Of a stretch of DNA of 64,000 bases, positions 10,381 to 22,192 are shown one piece after another. Every line of letters begins with the position of its first letter. The first letter of the stretch is position 1. The translations under genes were made by a program, and so were the position numbers. The DNA comes from Astrocystis sublimbata (taxonomy: Eukaryota; Ascomycota; Sordariomycetes; Xylariales; Xylariaceae). The stretch lies in the NCBI GenBank assembly GCA_022453515.1, contig JAJNNY010000009.1, positions 310,001 to 374,000 on the forward strand. Direction: 5' to 3'. Below the pieces are notes generated by a model, which ran no database searches, was not told where the DNA came from, and saw only the letters and a list, made by a program, of their open reading frames with translations.

Positions 10381-13300
10381 TTAAAAGTCGGCATCATTGC
10401 CCATGGACTCAGACTGTCTCCTGGGCCTGCCCCGCCCTCGGGGTCTTGAACTACTCCGTTGTCGCTTTTTCCGACCACCAGCGGCGTTGCCAGCCTTTCT
10501 CTTCCGCCCGCGCCCATCAGGCATGGCTTCGTCTTCACCGTCGTCTTCGCCATCCATTCCGGGGACCTCAAGGTCATCTTCTGCGTCAAGATCTTCGTCG
10601 TCATCGGTCTCCCGAATCTTCACTTCGCTATCGACGTTCATGAGATCCACAAAAGCTCTGCATTGTTGCATCATTTGTTCAGGTGTATCGAGCGCAAACA
10701 TGATGTGAGAAACATCTTCCCAAAATTTATCGCCTGTAACACCTTGAATCTTCACAGGGGCCTTAGTGAGGTCTTTGGGTGGTCCTTTGGTTTTGGCTTC
10801 ACGGCGGCTAGCACTGACGCCGTACAAGCGACGGAGGTATGAGCGAACCTCCCAAACAGCCGAAAGAATCATGGAGCTAGCTGTCAATTGGCGAAATCGT
10901 TGCATGTCGACAGACTCTGGAATCGTGGGAATTGTGGGTTGGACTTCGCCATCTCTAGCCTGCTGCTGCTGCTGCTGTTCTTGTTGTTGCGCAGCTGAAT
11001 CATGATCTAACCGCACCTTGAAGATCTCGAACTCCATTGCTTGGGCAATACCAGCACCTGTTCCAGTCACCAACTTCTCTAGAGCAGTGACCACTGCCTG
11101 GAGATCACCGACGCTGACGTATTCAAAAAAGGCAATGTTCTCGAGCAAGAAGCGCGAGTAAGCCACGTGGTTCGGCGGTTGCTGAGCGACATCCAGCTCA
11201 GCAGGTTCAAACTCGAGTTGAGCGACGATCTTTTCAAGAAATCTGACCCGATTCTTCGATTTGCTGATTTTCAGGATTTCTGTCAGTAAGTAGAGCTTTG
11301 CGGTGAAGGGAGCCTCTGTTGCACCACGACATTCATGGATGACATCTCGTTGGTACTGAAATGCAGATTGAACAGCCTTGGCATATTCCCGCTCCAATAC
11401 ACTTTCGTATTTCTCGTGCAAAGCTCTATGCTCGTGATAAGCAAGTTCCGAGATCTTGGTTATTGGGCAAGTCTCTAGAGTGATGAGAGTCACACCAGTC
11501 TCTTTGGGGTGTACCAAGCCTTGCCGACTGATGCTTGCCAGGATCTCAACTGCGAGGAAAGCGTGGTCGTCTTGTGTCGCCAAAGCTATTCTCGTTATAG
11601 CCGTTAGAAAACGCTGTGTTGTCGCACTCGCCACATCATCGAAACTCGTGCTGCCCATCACCTTTAAATCTTTTTTCTCTTTTATTACGGCGGTAGGGTT
11701 CGATGCAGTCGACCTCTGCTCCTCGGCGAAAAGAAACTCCCTGAAAGAACGTAGCACCATTGACTCTAGTATTACAGTCTCTTCCTTGAAAACTTGCTCG
11801 AAGACCGATATGACATTGTCAGTGACAAAATTCCTGGGATTAGTCTGGCAGATCAAGCCGATTGCATCCAGTGCAGGCCTTCTGATATCGACCGACTGGG
11901 CTCGATCGGCGAATGGGCAAATTACGTCTGTCATAAGTTTAGACACCGAATCTCCTTTCCAGTTCGGAAATTTACTTTGGAAGAGGTCTTTGTGGCGGTC
12001 GAGTTGGCAATGCTTGCCCCCCATCCCAACGATGAGCGAGTAACGATCAAATTGCCTGGTCATCTTCTGATCCAGGCCTTTAGGTAGGACACTGCGTATC
12101 TTCTGGATGCCAGCAAGACTGGAAGAGATCAACCGAGCAACAGGCTCGGTGTTGTTGAGCAAACCACTGATAATCCAGATGCATGCTGTCACATCATCCA
12201 ACAATGTTCGCGTGATTTTAGCCGTTGCAGGCATTAGGTGAGTCCTGATTTCCGCAAGGAATTGCGAGTGTACACTGGACACTTGAGGTAACACTCTCCG
12301 ATAGATGACCACGACGGCTCTTGAGATGACCAAGTCCTCGCTTGTGCTGACGCTCGCTATATGTGGTTTCAGTAGTCTTATCTGTTCAAAAGTAAATAGC
12401 TTTGGGTCCGCTTTCGCGAAGATCATTAAAACCTGCAAGGCATCTTTCCCCGAAGGTATCGAGGTGTCATCCGACTCGGGGTTATCTACAAGGTCGAACA
12501 TATTGGCGACAAGCTTGGTGCAAACGCGAGTGTTGGCCTCGCACAGCTTAGATTCAGGCGCCAAAAAGGTCTGGAAGACCTTGTCAAGGATGAGTGCCGT
12601 ATTTCCTTGTTTCGATGTCTGGACCATCAGAGCAACATGGTCGGTGAGTGATTGCTTGAAAGTCAACGAATCATCATCCTTATAAAAAGGAGATATCCAT
12701 ATCTCTTCTATCATCTGCCTTGCAAGCTCGCGAACACCTTCGTCAGGATCCTGCATTCTGTGCAACAAGCCATTGGCGATGGTACTGCGTACGGCTTTCT
12801 TCTCATTACCGAGATAAATGTCTTTTGCCAATTTCATTGCTCTTTTGCGCACACCCACGCCGGAATCGATAAAGCGCTGTATGACTGTAGGAGTCATTCT
12901 CTCTTCGAGCTTTGGGCGCATGCTTATGCACTTTCCGATCAACCCTAAAGCTGAATCGCGCACTTGAGGCGAAGAGTCACTGGAGCACTGTAGAATCAAC
13001 TCGATAAAGCCATTATCGCCGTCGAGAATTGTCGGGTCTGTCTCGAGAACTTGATTGACACTCTTGAGACTGCGGCTTCGTACAGTAGCTTGATCGGTTG
13101 TCATGGAGCCCATAAGTAAGTTAAGGATGCTTTGAAATGCTGCGCAGAAGCGCGATCGTAACAGCAAGATTGCATGTGAGAGCTTTGCGTGGCTTGGGGC
13201 AACGGACTTGAACCTCCATTCTCGCGACAACCACTTCGAGTCTTCAATCATATTTCGCAGACGATATGATGTTCTGCCCAGTTCGGTATGATGTTCAGCA

Positions 13301-16300
13301 TAATCATCATCGTGGGCAGACTCGTAGGCCGGGCCGATTTCCGAGCCCCAGTCTGTTACCAGGTACGAGATGGCGCTGTAGAGGTGACCATCCTCGTTTA
13401 AGCGATCTTGCAGGAATTCGACCACAATCCGATATGGCCCGTCCCATCTGAGTATCTTCTCGGAAGGTAGACTTCCTTCGAGGGTGGTTAGACTGAGGTC
13501 GGCGAGCCATCTGCCAAGCTCATCAGAGTCACTGCCTTCAAAGCTGCTGGCAGTCTTGCGGACATGTGATCGTAATTTAGAGATAGCGGCGGCCATGACA
13601 CCCAAGAGCTCGAGCGCCATGTTCCGTGCAGGGGCTGCGTTCTTCTCACCGTCGAGCTGTTGAAACATCAAGTACATGGTCAATCGAAGCAGTAATTCGG
13701 CAGCTGGCCAATCTGGAGAGTCTAGACAAGTGGTGAAGTCCTCCACGAACAGGTCGAGAAGATTTCGGTACGGGGTGTCTCCGGTTTTGGTAGATTTCAG
13801 CGCTCGTCTTACAATAAAGTTCACAACATAATTCGCATAGCGACACGAGCCGTCAGACAAACCCTTTGCCAAATGTTGCAGCTCTTGAACAGCGACCGCA
13901 TGTTCGTCGGCAGCATGATCTTCCGTTCGAATCGTATACTGAGCTCTTCTAGATGCTGGATTTGAGGCCGGAGGTCCATCATCTTGTAGCGACTGCATCA
14001 TTTGTGATCGCGAGTCATTTTTGCTGTCGTCAACTTTGCCAGCACTCGCTTGTATCAACCGCATGATCAGGGCCGATATAGGCTGAATGCTACCGCCCCC
14101 CGAAAGCTTGAATTGCCTGGCCTTCTGTTTTCCGACAGGCAGTTTTTCCAACGAGGTCAAGATCTCGCTCAGAATACCTTCTCTTTGCGCTGGATTCATC
14201 AAGAATATCTGTGACAGCATATGCATAGCCACTAGACGCAGCCCGTCGAACTTTGAAACGCCTACCACAGACTCCTTCTCAGTGTACGCATTCTCCACAA
14301 ACATTAGGCGAGAGGACAAGAACTCCAGCGTGTTTACAACGGTCTCAGACAGATCTATGCTTGTGATTAGGTCGGACAACAATGCGAACAGCTTTTGACT
14401 AGAAGCGAACAATGTCATGATGGTCTTCTTATGAGTGATCAAGGTGCGGAATAAACCAGCAGTCGGTCCTGTACTCCGTACTTCAGCTATGGGCACAATG
14501 ATGCCTTCCATAACATTCCTGAAGTGATTGAGACTGAGCTGGATGAGATCCTCGGAGTAGAGGTGTTTCTCTTCACGGCCACCACGCATAATTCTGAGGG
14601 CAGTCCGTGCAGCCTTTAATCCCCTCTCAACGTCTGGCAGTTGTTGCAACCACAAGCCGACATCAGTTTCGCCCCAGTCTTCGTTGATCTTGAAGTCGAG
14701 TGAATCCACGTATTTCAACGATCCTTCACTGAGACCCTGAAGCCGCACGAGACTGTCGAATGGAACTTGGGCAAAGCAACCGACCTCTATAGCTCTCGTG
14801 ATCAGTCTTTGGGCTTTGTCATGAGCGCCGGACGTCATTGTCGGTTCCTGGTCCGCGGTCATGCACACAAATGGCGAGGACTGGATTTGCTGACTCGCCA
14901 GGTGGTGCTCAGCTAAGAATATCTCTTGCAGACACCTCTTTAGTTCCGCAAAGAGCATATTAGCCCGATCGCGCTGATTGAGATCCGTTGTCAAAGGATC
15001 ACCGGTGATACCATCACCTCGCCTTGTGGACAAGTCTGCTGGCGCCTCAGGCGAGTCCGGCACCACGGCAAATTCTTCCCTATTGAATGTAGCCTTGGGG
15101 AGCTCGATTCGTATTTCCGCGGGCCTTTGCGAGGATTGTGCCGATGACGGCGATTCACGACATGGTGATATGTGTTTCTGAGGCGTCGCATGGCTTTCGA
15201 CTTTGAGTGTACTCGCCGAGCTCGCAGCTGGGATGGAAACTTCTGGTGCTTGTTTGATGACTTGGGGGGTGGGCTGTGGGACAGACTGTTGAGGCTCCAT
15301 TGGCGGGCTTTGCTCTACTTTGGGAACCGGAGTAGGTACACCCTGTGGCCTTACCATCAGGTCGGCGAGCGAGACGGTCTGCGGCTGAGGCGGCGCTGCT
15401 GTGGGCGGAGCAGCAGCAATGGGTTGTGATGTAGGCAAGCTCGACACAACTTCTCTGTGTCTGTAGCTGGGAATGTGTACCTCGATGCGCGACTTGTTAT
15501 GTGTAACAGCCTGAGCATTCAGGGCAGCAGGGTTATGTTTAACCACCTTCGGGCCCTCCAGCCTGCGCTGGCTGGGCGAGTTCTTCATAGTGAACGGTGC
15601 CCTCGAAAAGCCATTGGATTGAGAATCAACGGACTTGTGTGGTTGTGTAGGGGGACGCGTAAAAGGAACCGATGTGGTATCATGAACCATCCTCGCAAAG
15701 AGAGGAGTACCATCCACAAGATGCTTATGAGAGCTGCTCGGAGCTATGTTGGATTTCGCAGCCGTTTTGAAGTTGCTAGTGTTACCGTTAGATGCTGGCT
15801 GTCAAATAGCTGGGCGTTGCTGCTCACAATTGCGTAATCTTATCCCGCTTCAGTAAGCTTTGTACAAACTCAAGAGTATTCTCGGCTCGCTTGGACTGGC
15901 CAGTGTTCTCGGCCTCGTGATTCAGCGCATCGTAGTCCTCTCGTGCAACACGGTCGGCAAGGGAAGGCGCAATAAGTCCTCCGCCAATTATCGGGTTGCT
16001 GAGAATGTCTGGACGAAGTTTCGGAAGTCAGTATACAGTGGGCATGAACTGGCTTGGCTTGTCAGGTGCGGAAAGGGAATGTAACCGCAGGTAAGCGGGC
16101 GTTCTCGCGGGTGGGAAGGGGGAAGATCGAGGTGAAGCGGTGCAATGCAAGAAAAGAGTGTAACGCGAGCCCGTGGCAGGATACATATGTAGGTACTTAG
16201 ACAGAGACAGTCTAGGTACGTCGGTTGATTTCATCGTAAGGAAATAGCGACCAGAACGCGATCAACCCCACTTGCCTGAGCTAAAAGGAAGGACAGAAGT

Positions 16301-16510
16301 GAATGGTGTAAGCGGCAGCGCTTCTTCCAGAGAGAAGGGGCGTGTGCGAAGCTGCCCGGGCCCCTCGTGCGGCTGCACGCCAGACGGTAATTGCACCTGT
16401 TGCACTTGTTGCAGCTGTTGCGGTTGTTGCGCGTGCTGCGGTTGGCGTGTCTGCACATCGTGGGGCGATACACCGTTCTGCAGGTACTGTTGATGCTGAG
16501 GATGCGCCAT
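10381..16510 (-). CDS. SCC2: SCC2/NIPBL (Mis4) cohesin-loading subunit
   Basis: Loads cohesin onto chromatin together with Scc4/Mau2, in the nucleus. Exons complement(16276-16510), complement(15828-16008) and complement(10381-15775) give 1936 residues, within the family's usual 1500-2000. Residues 1-55 are Gln-rich. They are followed by RPFSLEEALPLTPFTSVLPF, the N-terminal motif I associate with fungal Scc2. The middle and C-terminal parts are HEAT repeats, including SPQVRDSALGLIGKCISMRP and SGVGVRKRAMKLAKDIY, the best-conserved Nipped-B/Scc2 region. An internal poly-Gln run is encoded by CTG repeats near 10962-10990. The tail is acidic, then basic, ending with RGRGRPRRQ, an AT-hook-like element. 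Intron 1 uses a GC donor (CAG|GCAAGT). Intron 2 is 52 nt with branch CTAAC. Reading exon 3 alone would start at a GTG (15717), so the upstream exons are needed. The gene is divergent from RPA12, 791 bp away. Confidence 0.93.
10960..10995. repeat. CTG/TTG trinucleotide run coding a Gln tract in SCC2
   Basis: On the + strand, CTG repeated five times is followed by TTCTTGTTGTTGCGC. Read on the - strand inside SCC2 it encodes a Gln-rich stretch interrupted by Glu. Confidence 0.85.
16009..16275 (-). other. GC-AG intron 1 of SCC2
   Basis: The donor reads CAG|GCAAGT, which matches the GC-AG intron consensus exactly. The acceptor is GTCCAG with TACTGAC 18 nt upstream as branch point. Splicing joins the SVLPFSS frame to DILSNPIIGGG in phase. 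No GT donor nearby preserves the frame. Confidence 0.75.
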
Positions 16511-17301
16511 CTTGGGAGATGCAGGCCACCCCTTCACCTCAGTTTGCTGTCAGCCCTCCGAGCTTGCGCTCTCATTGCGACGAGAGAGCACGGTTGATCG
16601 ACGATGACCTCGGTTGGGACGCAAGGGCGTTTGGGCGTTCGACTGTTCGTGGGCTAAGGTTCCCTGCCCGTTCAGCCGTCAACAGGTCGAATGCAGCGAG
16701 TTTGGCGAGATAAGAATGGTTGTAAGAACATAAGATCTACACTCAGATTAATTGGTCTGGCCGTTCGCTTTTGAGTTGTCGGTAGATATGGATGTCGGTG
16801 GAAGGAAGTCGCAATAGGATGCGAGGGAGGGAGAAAGAGCAAGGTTTGGTCGCCAGCGACTTGACGGTTGCGCGCCGCGCCTGACGAGAGTCCCTACCTG
16901 CCGAGCCTGCAGGTGGCTTAGGTTACTACTTATTACCTACTATGTAGATGTTAAGTAAAGTAGGCTAACCATTTATAGCTACCTGTAGGTATGATCCATC
17001 TGACTTACTTAGGTTAGTACCTACCTACCTGCCTTTCAATGGTGAGGTCTTTGTATGGGTTTATCGATAATGTGGCTAGAGAGTCTAGTCCCACTGTATG
17101 CTAGCGCTTGCTGCCCCTACGCAACCGGAATGCAGGGGATTCGATATGCACTTCGACATCAGGCGTCAGGTACCTTTTTTTTTCTTGCGCCGAAACTGCC
17201 TATGAACCATCAGACCCCTGCGCTCGCCCAGTTGCAGTCTCTTCAAAGCCAACACTTCACACTTGCTACAGCCTCCGAAAGCCCACTTCCAATTTTGCGC
17301 A
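16511..17301. promoter_or_regulatory. Shared divergent promoter region SCC2 / RPA12
   Basis: About 790 bp between two divergent start codons. It contains several GTAGGTA/TACCTAC motifs at 16905-17035. I see no TATA box I would defend. Confidence 0.45.
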
Positions 17302-17793
17302 ATGGCAGCGATCGGGTCGTTGGTCTTTTGTTCTGACTGTGGCAATCTGCTACCCGTCTCCAAAGGCAATGTCAAGAACATCCTGCACTGCGATTGTTGC
17401 GGCGCGGACAGCAAAGGTCAGTCGTGACGACTGATAGAGATACCTCTGGGGAAATGGAGGAATTAACCGTACTTCAGACACGGCATCAAAGACGACCGTA
17501 ACCAAGAGCAAACCTTCCGACTTCCCCTCGTTGGTGCGCCAGAAGCTCTCGATCGTACAGTCCGTCGAGAAACACAAGATCTCCACCGAAGCCTTAGCGA
17601 ACGAAACATGCGAAAAGTGCGGACGGACCGAGGTCAGGTTTTCGGCTGTGCAATTGCGCGGTGCTGATGAAGGAAGCACCATCTTCTACACTTGCGATTG
17701 TGGTCATAAGTACGTCTCTTTCTCCCCAGCTAGCCACGCTGTCTGTACTCCATGCTAACCGGGCATTCGAAAAGATGGAATACGAACAACTGA
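17302..17793 (+). CDS. RPA12: RNA polymerase I subunit RPA12 (A12.2)
   Basis: Small zinc-ribbon subunit of RNA polymerase I needed for transcript cleavage and termination in the nucleolus. Exons 17302-17416, 17478-17709 and 17775-17793 give 121 residues; the yeast protein has 125. The N-terminal ribbon shows CSDCGNLL...HCDCCG. The C-terminal TFIIS-like ribbon shows CEKCGRTEV, then the hallmark QLRGADEGSTIFYTC followed by CGHK. The acidic D-E pair of the cleavage hairpin is present. The last exon is only 19 nt and encodes the typical ending WNTNN. Start ATG at 17302 gives MAAIGSLVFCSDC. The gene is divergent from SCC2 and converges on the hypusine hydroxylase gene, with 177 bp between stop codons. 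Confidence 0.96.
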
Positions 17794-17970
17794 TACGCCA
17801 CGGCGAGCGACAAGCGACCACACACCCTATCAAGCCTGTGTGGTGTGGTGTGGCGCATGGTCAATATCGGAAGGCGGTTCATAAATCACTTTTGCTACCC
17901 TGTCTCAAAACGCCGACCCTACATGCCACACGCCGCACCCTTGGTCTAAAACGAGTACGAAGAAAACAGT

Positions 17971-19033
17971 CTATGCCGTCACAGTTGGCGCCTCGGGAAT
18001 CAGCGCATATTCGGCCTGGTGCGACGACTCGAATTCCGCCATGTCCAAAGCCACGATGACGCTTTCGCGCACCACCTTCTCCTTGTCGTTGAGGAACATC
18101 TTCAGCGTTTCCTCGACACCTTCCTCCTCGCCGAGACTGCCGAGCGCCTCCGCCGCTTCGTGGCGGACCATGCTCGCTTCTTCGGCATTGCTCAGTGCCT
18201 CGGTGAGAGCCGGTATCGACGCGGGGTGGGAGAGTTGTCCGAAGACAAAGGCGATCTCGTGTCGGAAGAGGGCAGAGGAGTCGGCAAAGCCTTCGGCCAG
18301 GGCGAGCACGGCGGGGACGGCAGTGGGTAGGTCGGGCGGCGATGCGAGGTCTCGGAGGGCGAACATGGCACGATAGCGAAGGAAGAGGGGCGCTGTCGTG
18401 TCCATCAATGTCGCGCCCAGCTCTTCGACGTTCTGGCTCGACTCGGCCATCGGGGGCGCGGGATCGACTGAGGCAAAGGCACTGAGATAGATTCTGGTCA
18501 GTCTGGTCTGAACGGAAACGCGTCAAATAAAGCCAAGTACTTGAAAATCGCAAAGCACACCTTTGCTGCAGCTTTTCCAGTTTTCGCTGCTCTGAGTTCT
18601 CCCACTCTATTCTGTCGATAGCGATCTCACACGTCTCAGTGATGACGACGTCCTCGCCTTGGCGATCCCTAAACTCGCGTAGAATATCTAAGTTGTCGGC
18701 GTGGCCTAGGGCGCCCAATGCTTCGGCGGCTTCGTGCCTGCACATGGGGTCTTCCTCTAGATCGGCTAAGACCTTTCGGAGCGGCGCAACAGCAGCCAGG
18801 TTGGCCGACTGACCAAGACAGTAAGCGAGCTCATGCTTGAGCAGGGCTGACGGAGAAGCTAGAGCGGCCGCGATGGCGTCGATGGCGGCCAACGCTGTGT
18901 CCCCTGTGTTGTGTGTGGCCAGGTGCTTGAGCGAGAACAGGGCGCGGAAGCGTATGGGTAGCGGGGTCGATTCGGAACAGAGCGACTCGCGCAGGCTGGC
19001 GATAGACGCCTGCGTTTCGGATTCGGAGGACAT
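17971..19033 (-). CDS. LIA1: Deoxyhypusine hydroxylase
   Basis: HEAT-like di-iron enzyme that hydroxylates deoxyhypusine on eIF5A, the last step of hypusine formation, in the cytosol. Exons complement(18561-19033) and complement(17971-18481) give 327 residues; the yeast enzyme has 325. The four iron-binding His-Glu motifs are visible: [12 protein letters not shown] and [13 protein letters not shown] in the first half, and [13 protein letters not shown] and [13 protein letters not shown] in the second. The two halves are the internal duplication typical of the family. The single intron has donor GTGTGC and acceptor CTCAG. Start MSSESETQ at 19033. The gene is divergent from the pyridoxamine-phosphate oxidase gene. 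Confidence 0.96.
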
Positions 19034-20200
19034 GAGGGATTGCGATCAAATGATTCGAAGCGTTGATGCGATGCGATGTGGTTGAGAGGCGCTTTTCCCG
19101 GTCAAGATGGTGTATCAAATAAAAGTCTACGGGTCGCGAATATCTGGGCCGATAAAACGGTTATCAGATGCGATGGCGGCGGGCGCGGGCTGCAAGCTGA
19201 TAAAAGATCGACCCCTCGCCCCCGCCAGCGAAAAGGGCCCCTAAAAATTCCATCCGTCGCCCAGACCAGATCCTAGGGGCCTGCCTACCGAGTACCTAGG
19301 TCAGATCCGGGCTAGAATCTCAGGCCCCAAGCCCCATACCATACCTACATGGGCACACCTCCACTTACAGACATTGGATACCTACAGTTCTCAGGCAAGT
19401 CAAGCTTAGGTACCTACTATATTTCGACTTTATGTGAACGGTACTCTGCCTAGAAATCACCTAAGAGATTATTTTGGAAACACGGAACATCATCTGTATA
19501 CCTAGGGAAACGAGATCAGCATTTCGCTATCTTCTGTGTTAGCGGAAGGTATTGCTCCTAATACTTGGCGCCGCCGTCTGTCTTTGCGACAATTTTGGGA
19601 CGTGGAACCGAGCTGGGAACAGAAAGGTCAGTATGCCAATGACTGTTGCAAACTTGCAAGGTGAATGTTTGTAGCCCCAGACCTACATTTGCACACTATT
19701 ATCGACTTAGCATCTCGTGATGTCGTATGTTGATTGTCCAAGGTGATTGGCTCATTCTGGAAATGCAAAATGTCTGGCTGCCCGAGCCAAAGTCATGGCG
19801 ATGGCGCCCTTTTTAATGTTCAATCGTATTGAAAACCACTACGTAACAAAGTAAACCTTTCGTTGCAGTGAATATACCTTTAGGTACTAAGGTCAGTCTC
19901 TCTAAGTTGCAGTATCTCTATGGAAGGTAACTAACTGCCTGCCACAGGTAGTAACGAAGAGGCAATGTAATGTCATTAACAGAGCTCCACTTCACCATTT
20001 TAAGAGCTGTGAGTCGTGACCTCATGAGACCCGTCGACATCTGCTTACCTTAGGTAGCTTAGGTCAACATACCTGCTTGGAAATAAGATATAGTTAACAA
20101 TTTTGCATAACTTCGGGGAAGGGTACATCATCCATTGGTCATTTTGTTCGAATATCACATGAGTTCGTTCGTTTCCAAGCTGATACGATCACCAGGCAGG
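19034..20200. promoter_or_regulatory. Divergent intergenic region LIA1 / PDX3
   Basis: About 1.17 kb. It includes the GAGTACCTAGGTCAG and TAGGTACCTACT motifs at 19290-19420 and no supportable ORF. It is probably the two promoters back to back. Confidence 0.45.
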
Positions 20201-21081
20201 ATGGCGCTGCATTCTGCAAGCAGCGATGCGTCCAAGTATATATGTAAGTATATTTCATTCATCGTCGGCCAAGGCCCTCCATTATCAGGAGCAAGTCGCA
20301 TCTATGGCAATTCAAACATCATTCATGCCTACTGACAAACCCCACAGTCGCCCCAGCCGGGAAAGAAGCCCGCGGCCAAGCCGAGCAATTCACCAAGGCG
20401 GCCCTGACACGCAGCGATCTAGACGCGACGTCTCCCATCCGGCAGTTCCACAACTGGTTCGGCACAGCCCAGCAATCCGGCAGCATTGCGCATCCCGAGA
20501 CGTGCTGTCTCGCCACGGCCTCGCTGCCGTCCGGCCGCGTGTCCTCGCGCATGGTGTACCTGAAGGAGCTCGACAGCGAGGGCTTCGTCATCTACAGCAA
20601 CTTCGGCACGAGCCGCAAGTCGCGCGACCTGGCCTCCAACTCCTGGGCCAGCCTCACTTTCTGGTGGGAGGACCTCGAGCGCCAGATCCGCGTCGAGGGT
20701 CGCGCCACGAGGCTCTCGAGCGAAGAGAGCCAGAAGTACTACGATACCCGCGTCCGTGGCAGCAGGATCGGAGCGTGGGCTAGTCGCCAGAGTCAGGCCT
20801 TGAAGCCTGCTGGTGAAGGCGAGGGCGAGGGCGAGGCAGACGATGGGAGGAAGGAGCTCGAGGGCTGGGTGAGAGATGTCGAGGGGAGATTCGACGGTCA
20901 GGAGCAGATACCTGTTCCGGAGTTCTGGGGCGGCCTGAGGATAGTGCCTGAATCGGTTGAGTTCTGGCAAGGTCGCCAGAGCAGATTACACGATCGATTC
21001 GTCTACACTAAGAAGGAGTCTACTACGGATGCGGATGCAGATGGGATCGGCGAATGGACGTTGGAGAGGCTCAGCCCTTGA
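20201..21081 (+). CDS. PDX3: Pyridoxamine/pyridoxine 5'-phosphate oxidase
   Basis: FMN-dependent enzyme that oxidises PNP or PMP to pyridoxal 5'-phosphate, in the vitamin B6 salvage pathway (cytosol). Exons 20201-20243 and 20348-21081 give 258 residues; the yeast protein has 228. Visible family motifs are SPIRQFHNWF, SSRMVYLKELD with FVIYSNFGTSRKS (FMN site), SLTFWWEDLERQIRVEG, and the C-terminal PEFWGGLRIVPESVEFWQG followed by RLHDRF. A Gly/Glu insertion (residues near 170, coded by a GAGGGC hexamer repeat) explains the extra length. The intron has donor GTAAGT, branch CTACTGAC and acceptor CACAG. A start 42 nt upstream at 20159 (ATGAGTTCG) is in frame and possible, perhaps giving a mitochondrial leader. 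Confidence 0.92.
20815..20838. repeat. GAGGGC hexamer repeat inside PDX3
   Basis: GAAGGCGAGGGCGAGGGCGAGGC encodes alternating Gly-Glu in a loop that is variable in the family. Confidence 0.85.
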
Positions 21082-22192
21082 TCCGTCCAGCTACAAATCA
21101 CAGACCCGATTGATGAGTGGTTGATTACATGTGCGTGTGATGTAGGGTCAACTGGCGAGATGGCCAATGCTTCGTGGTCTTGGTTGATTGCCGATAAATA
21201 CGATGATGTTGGTGCGTCTGCATTTTCGGTCTTTCGATACGCGCCTGGCCCTTTCCTCTGGGTATCATCGTAACAACGCTGGGACCTTCCAATCAGCCAG
21301 AATACGACGGACTCAACACCGATGATGTTTTCCGATTATTTACGAAGGTCGCTACCTATGCATCCCTGTATCCTGCATAATGTCTAATACTGCAGACTTG
21401 CATTTTACCACCCAGAGACGCGTAATAAGTGTGTCATTCCTATACTTCCTTCCTATTGCTTATTCCAGGGCTTGTGTCAGTATAGAGACACTTTAGCTTA
21501 TAGATCGCCAGAGAAATGTGATTAACTGTTTACCAAGTTGAGACATACCGTGCGGGTAGGGACATGACTGTACCTCCGAGGGGTCATTGGGAGTCAAGAT
21601 GGACATCCGGGGGGTTTTCCATGTCCGACAGGCGAGTATTATCCTAACATACCTAGTACCGTATTACCGATCTGAGACTTATTGCACCTGCACCCTATTA
21701 ACATTCAGCTCTAGCATATTCCCTGCCCAAGCTTGATCACCAAAAGAAGTGCTTCGGACTCGATTGGGGTCTTGGCTGAACTTTGTTTCGCACGAGACGT
21801 TCTGGAGGGATGCAACTATTGACGTCCGGCCGCAGTCTCGGTCATTTTACGTGCTGATATGTACGCCGGATCCCAACCTTGATCTGCAGGCTGGCCCGGA
21901 CCTAGAAGTTTCAACTATGATGAACCCTGATTGAGCCATCAGCCACAATGATCGATGTCTTAGCCCGTCGCTCGGATCTTGCTCCATTACTCCGTCCGAT
22001 GTCGTGAGGGCGATGTCTCGAACATGTAGTTTATATACCAAGTTGCTGGTCCCCGATAGACAACCCTAAAGCTGATTTCTTGCGAATATCACTCTTTCAT
22101 TCTGCGGTCCGAGTTGTTGACACTGTTCTTCACACACTAGCTTCTGTTCAGTCATTATCACGGTACAGACCTTATATATTCCTGCAGTCAAG
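21082..22192. other. Intergenic upstream of T3HN reductase
   Basis: About 1.1 kb, no supportable gene. CTTATATATTCC at about 22168 lies 25 bp before the T3HN reductase ATG and could be a TATA-like element or leader sequence. Confidence 0.4.

Noticed and set aside
15711..15717. GTG start for SCC2
   Set aside because: Upstream in-phase exons carry the conserved N-terminal motif and a proper ATG at 16510.
16281..16529. Second - strand frame overlapping SCC2 exon 1
   Set aside because: Same DNA as the exon 1 reading that joins in phase with exon 2; the other frame has no continuation.
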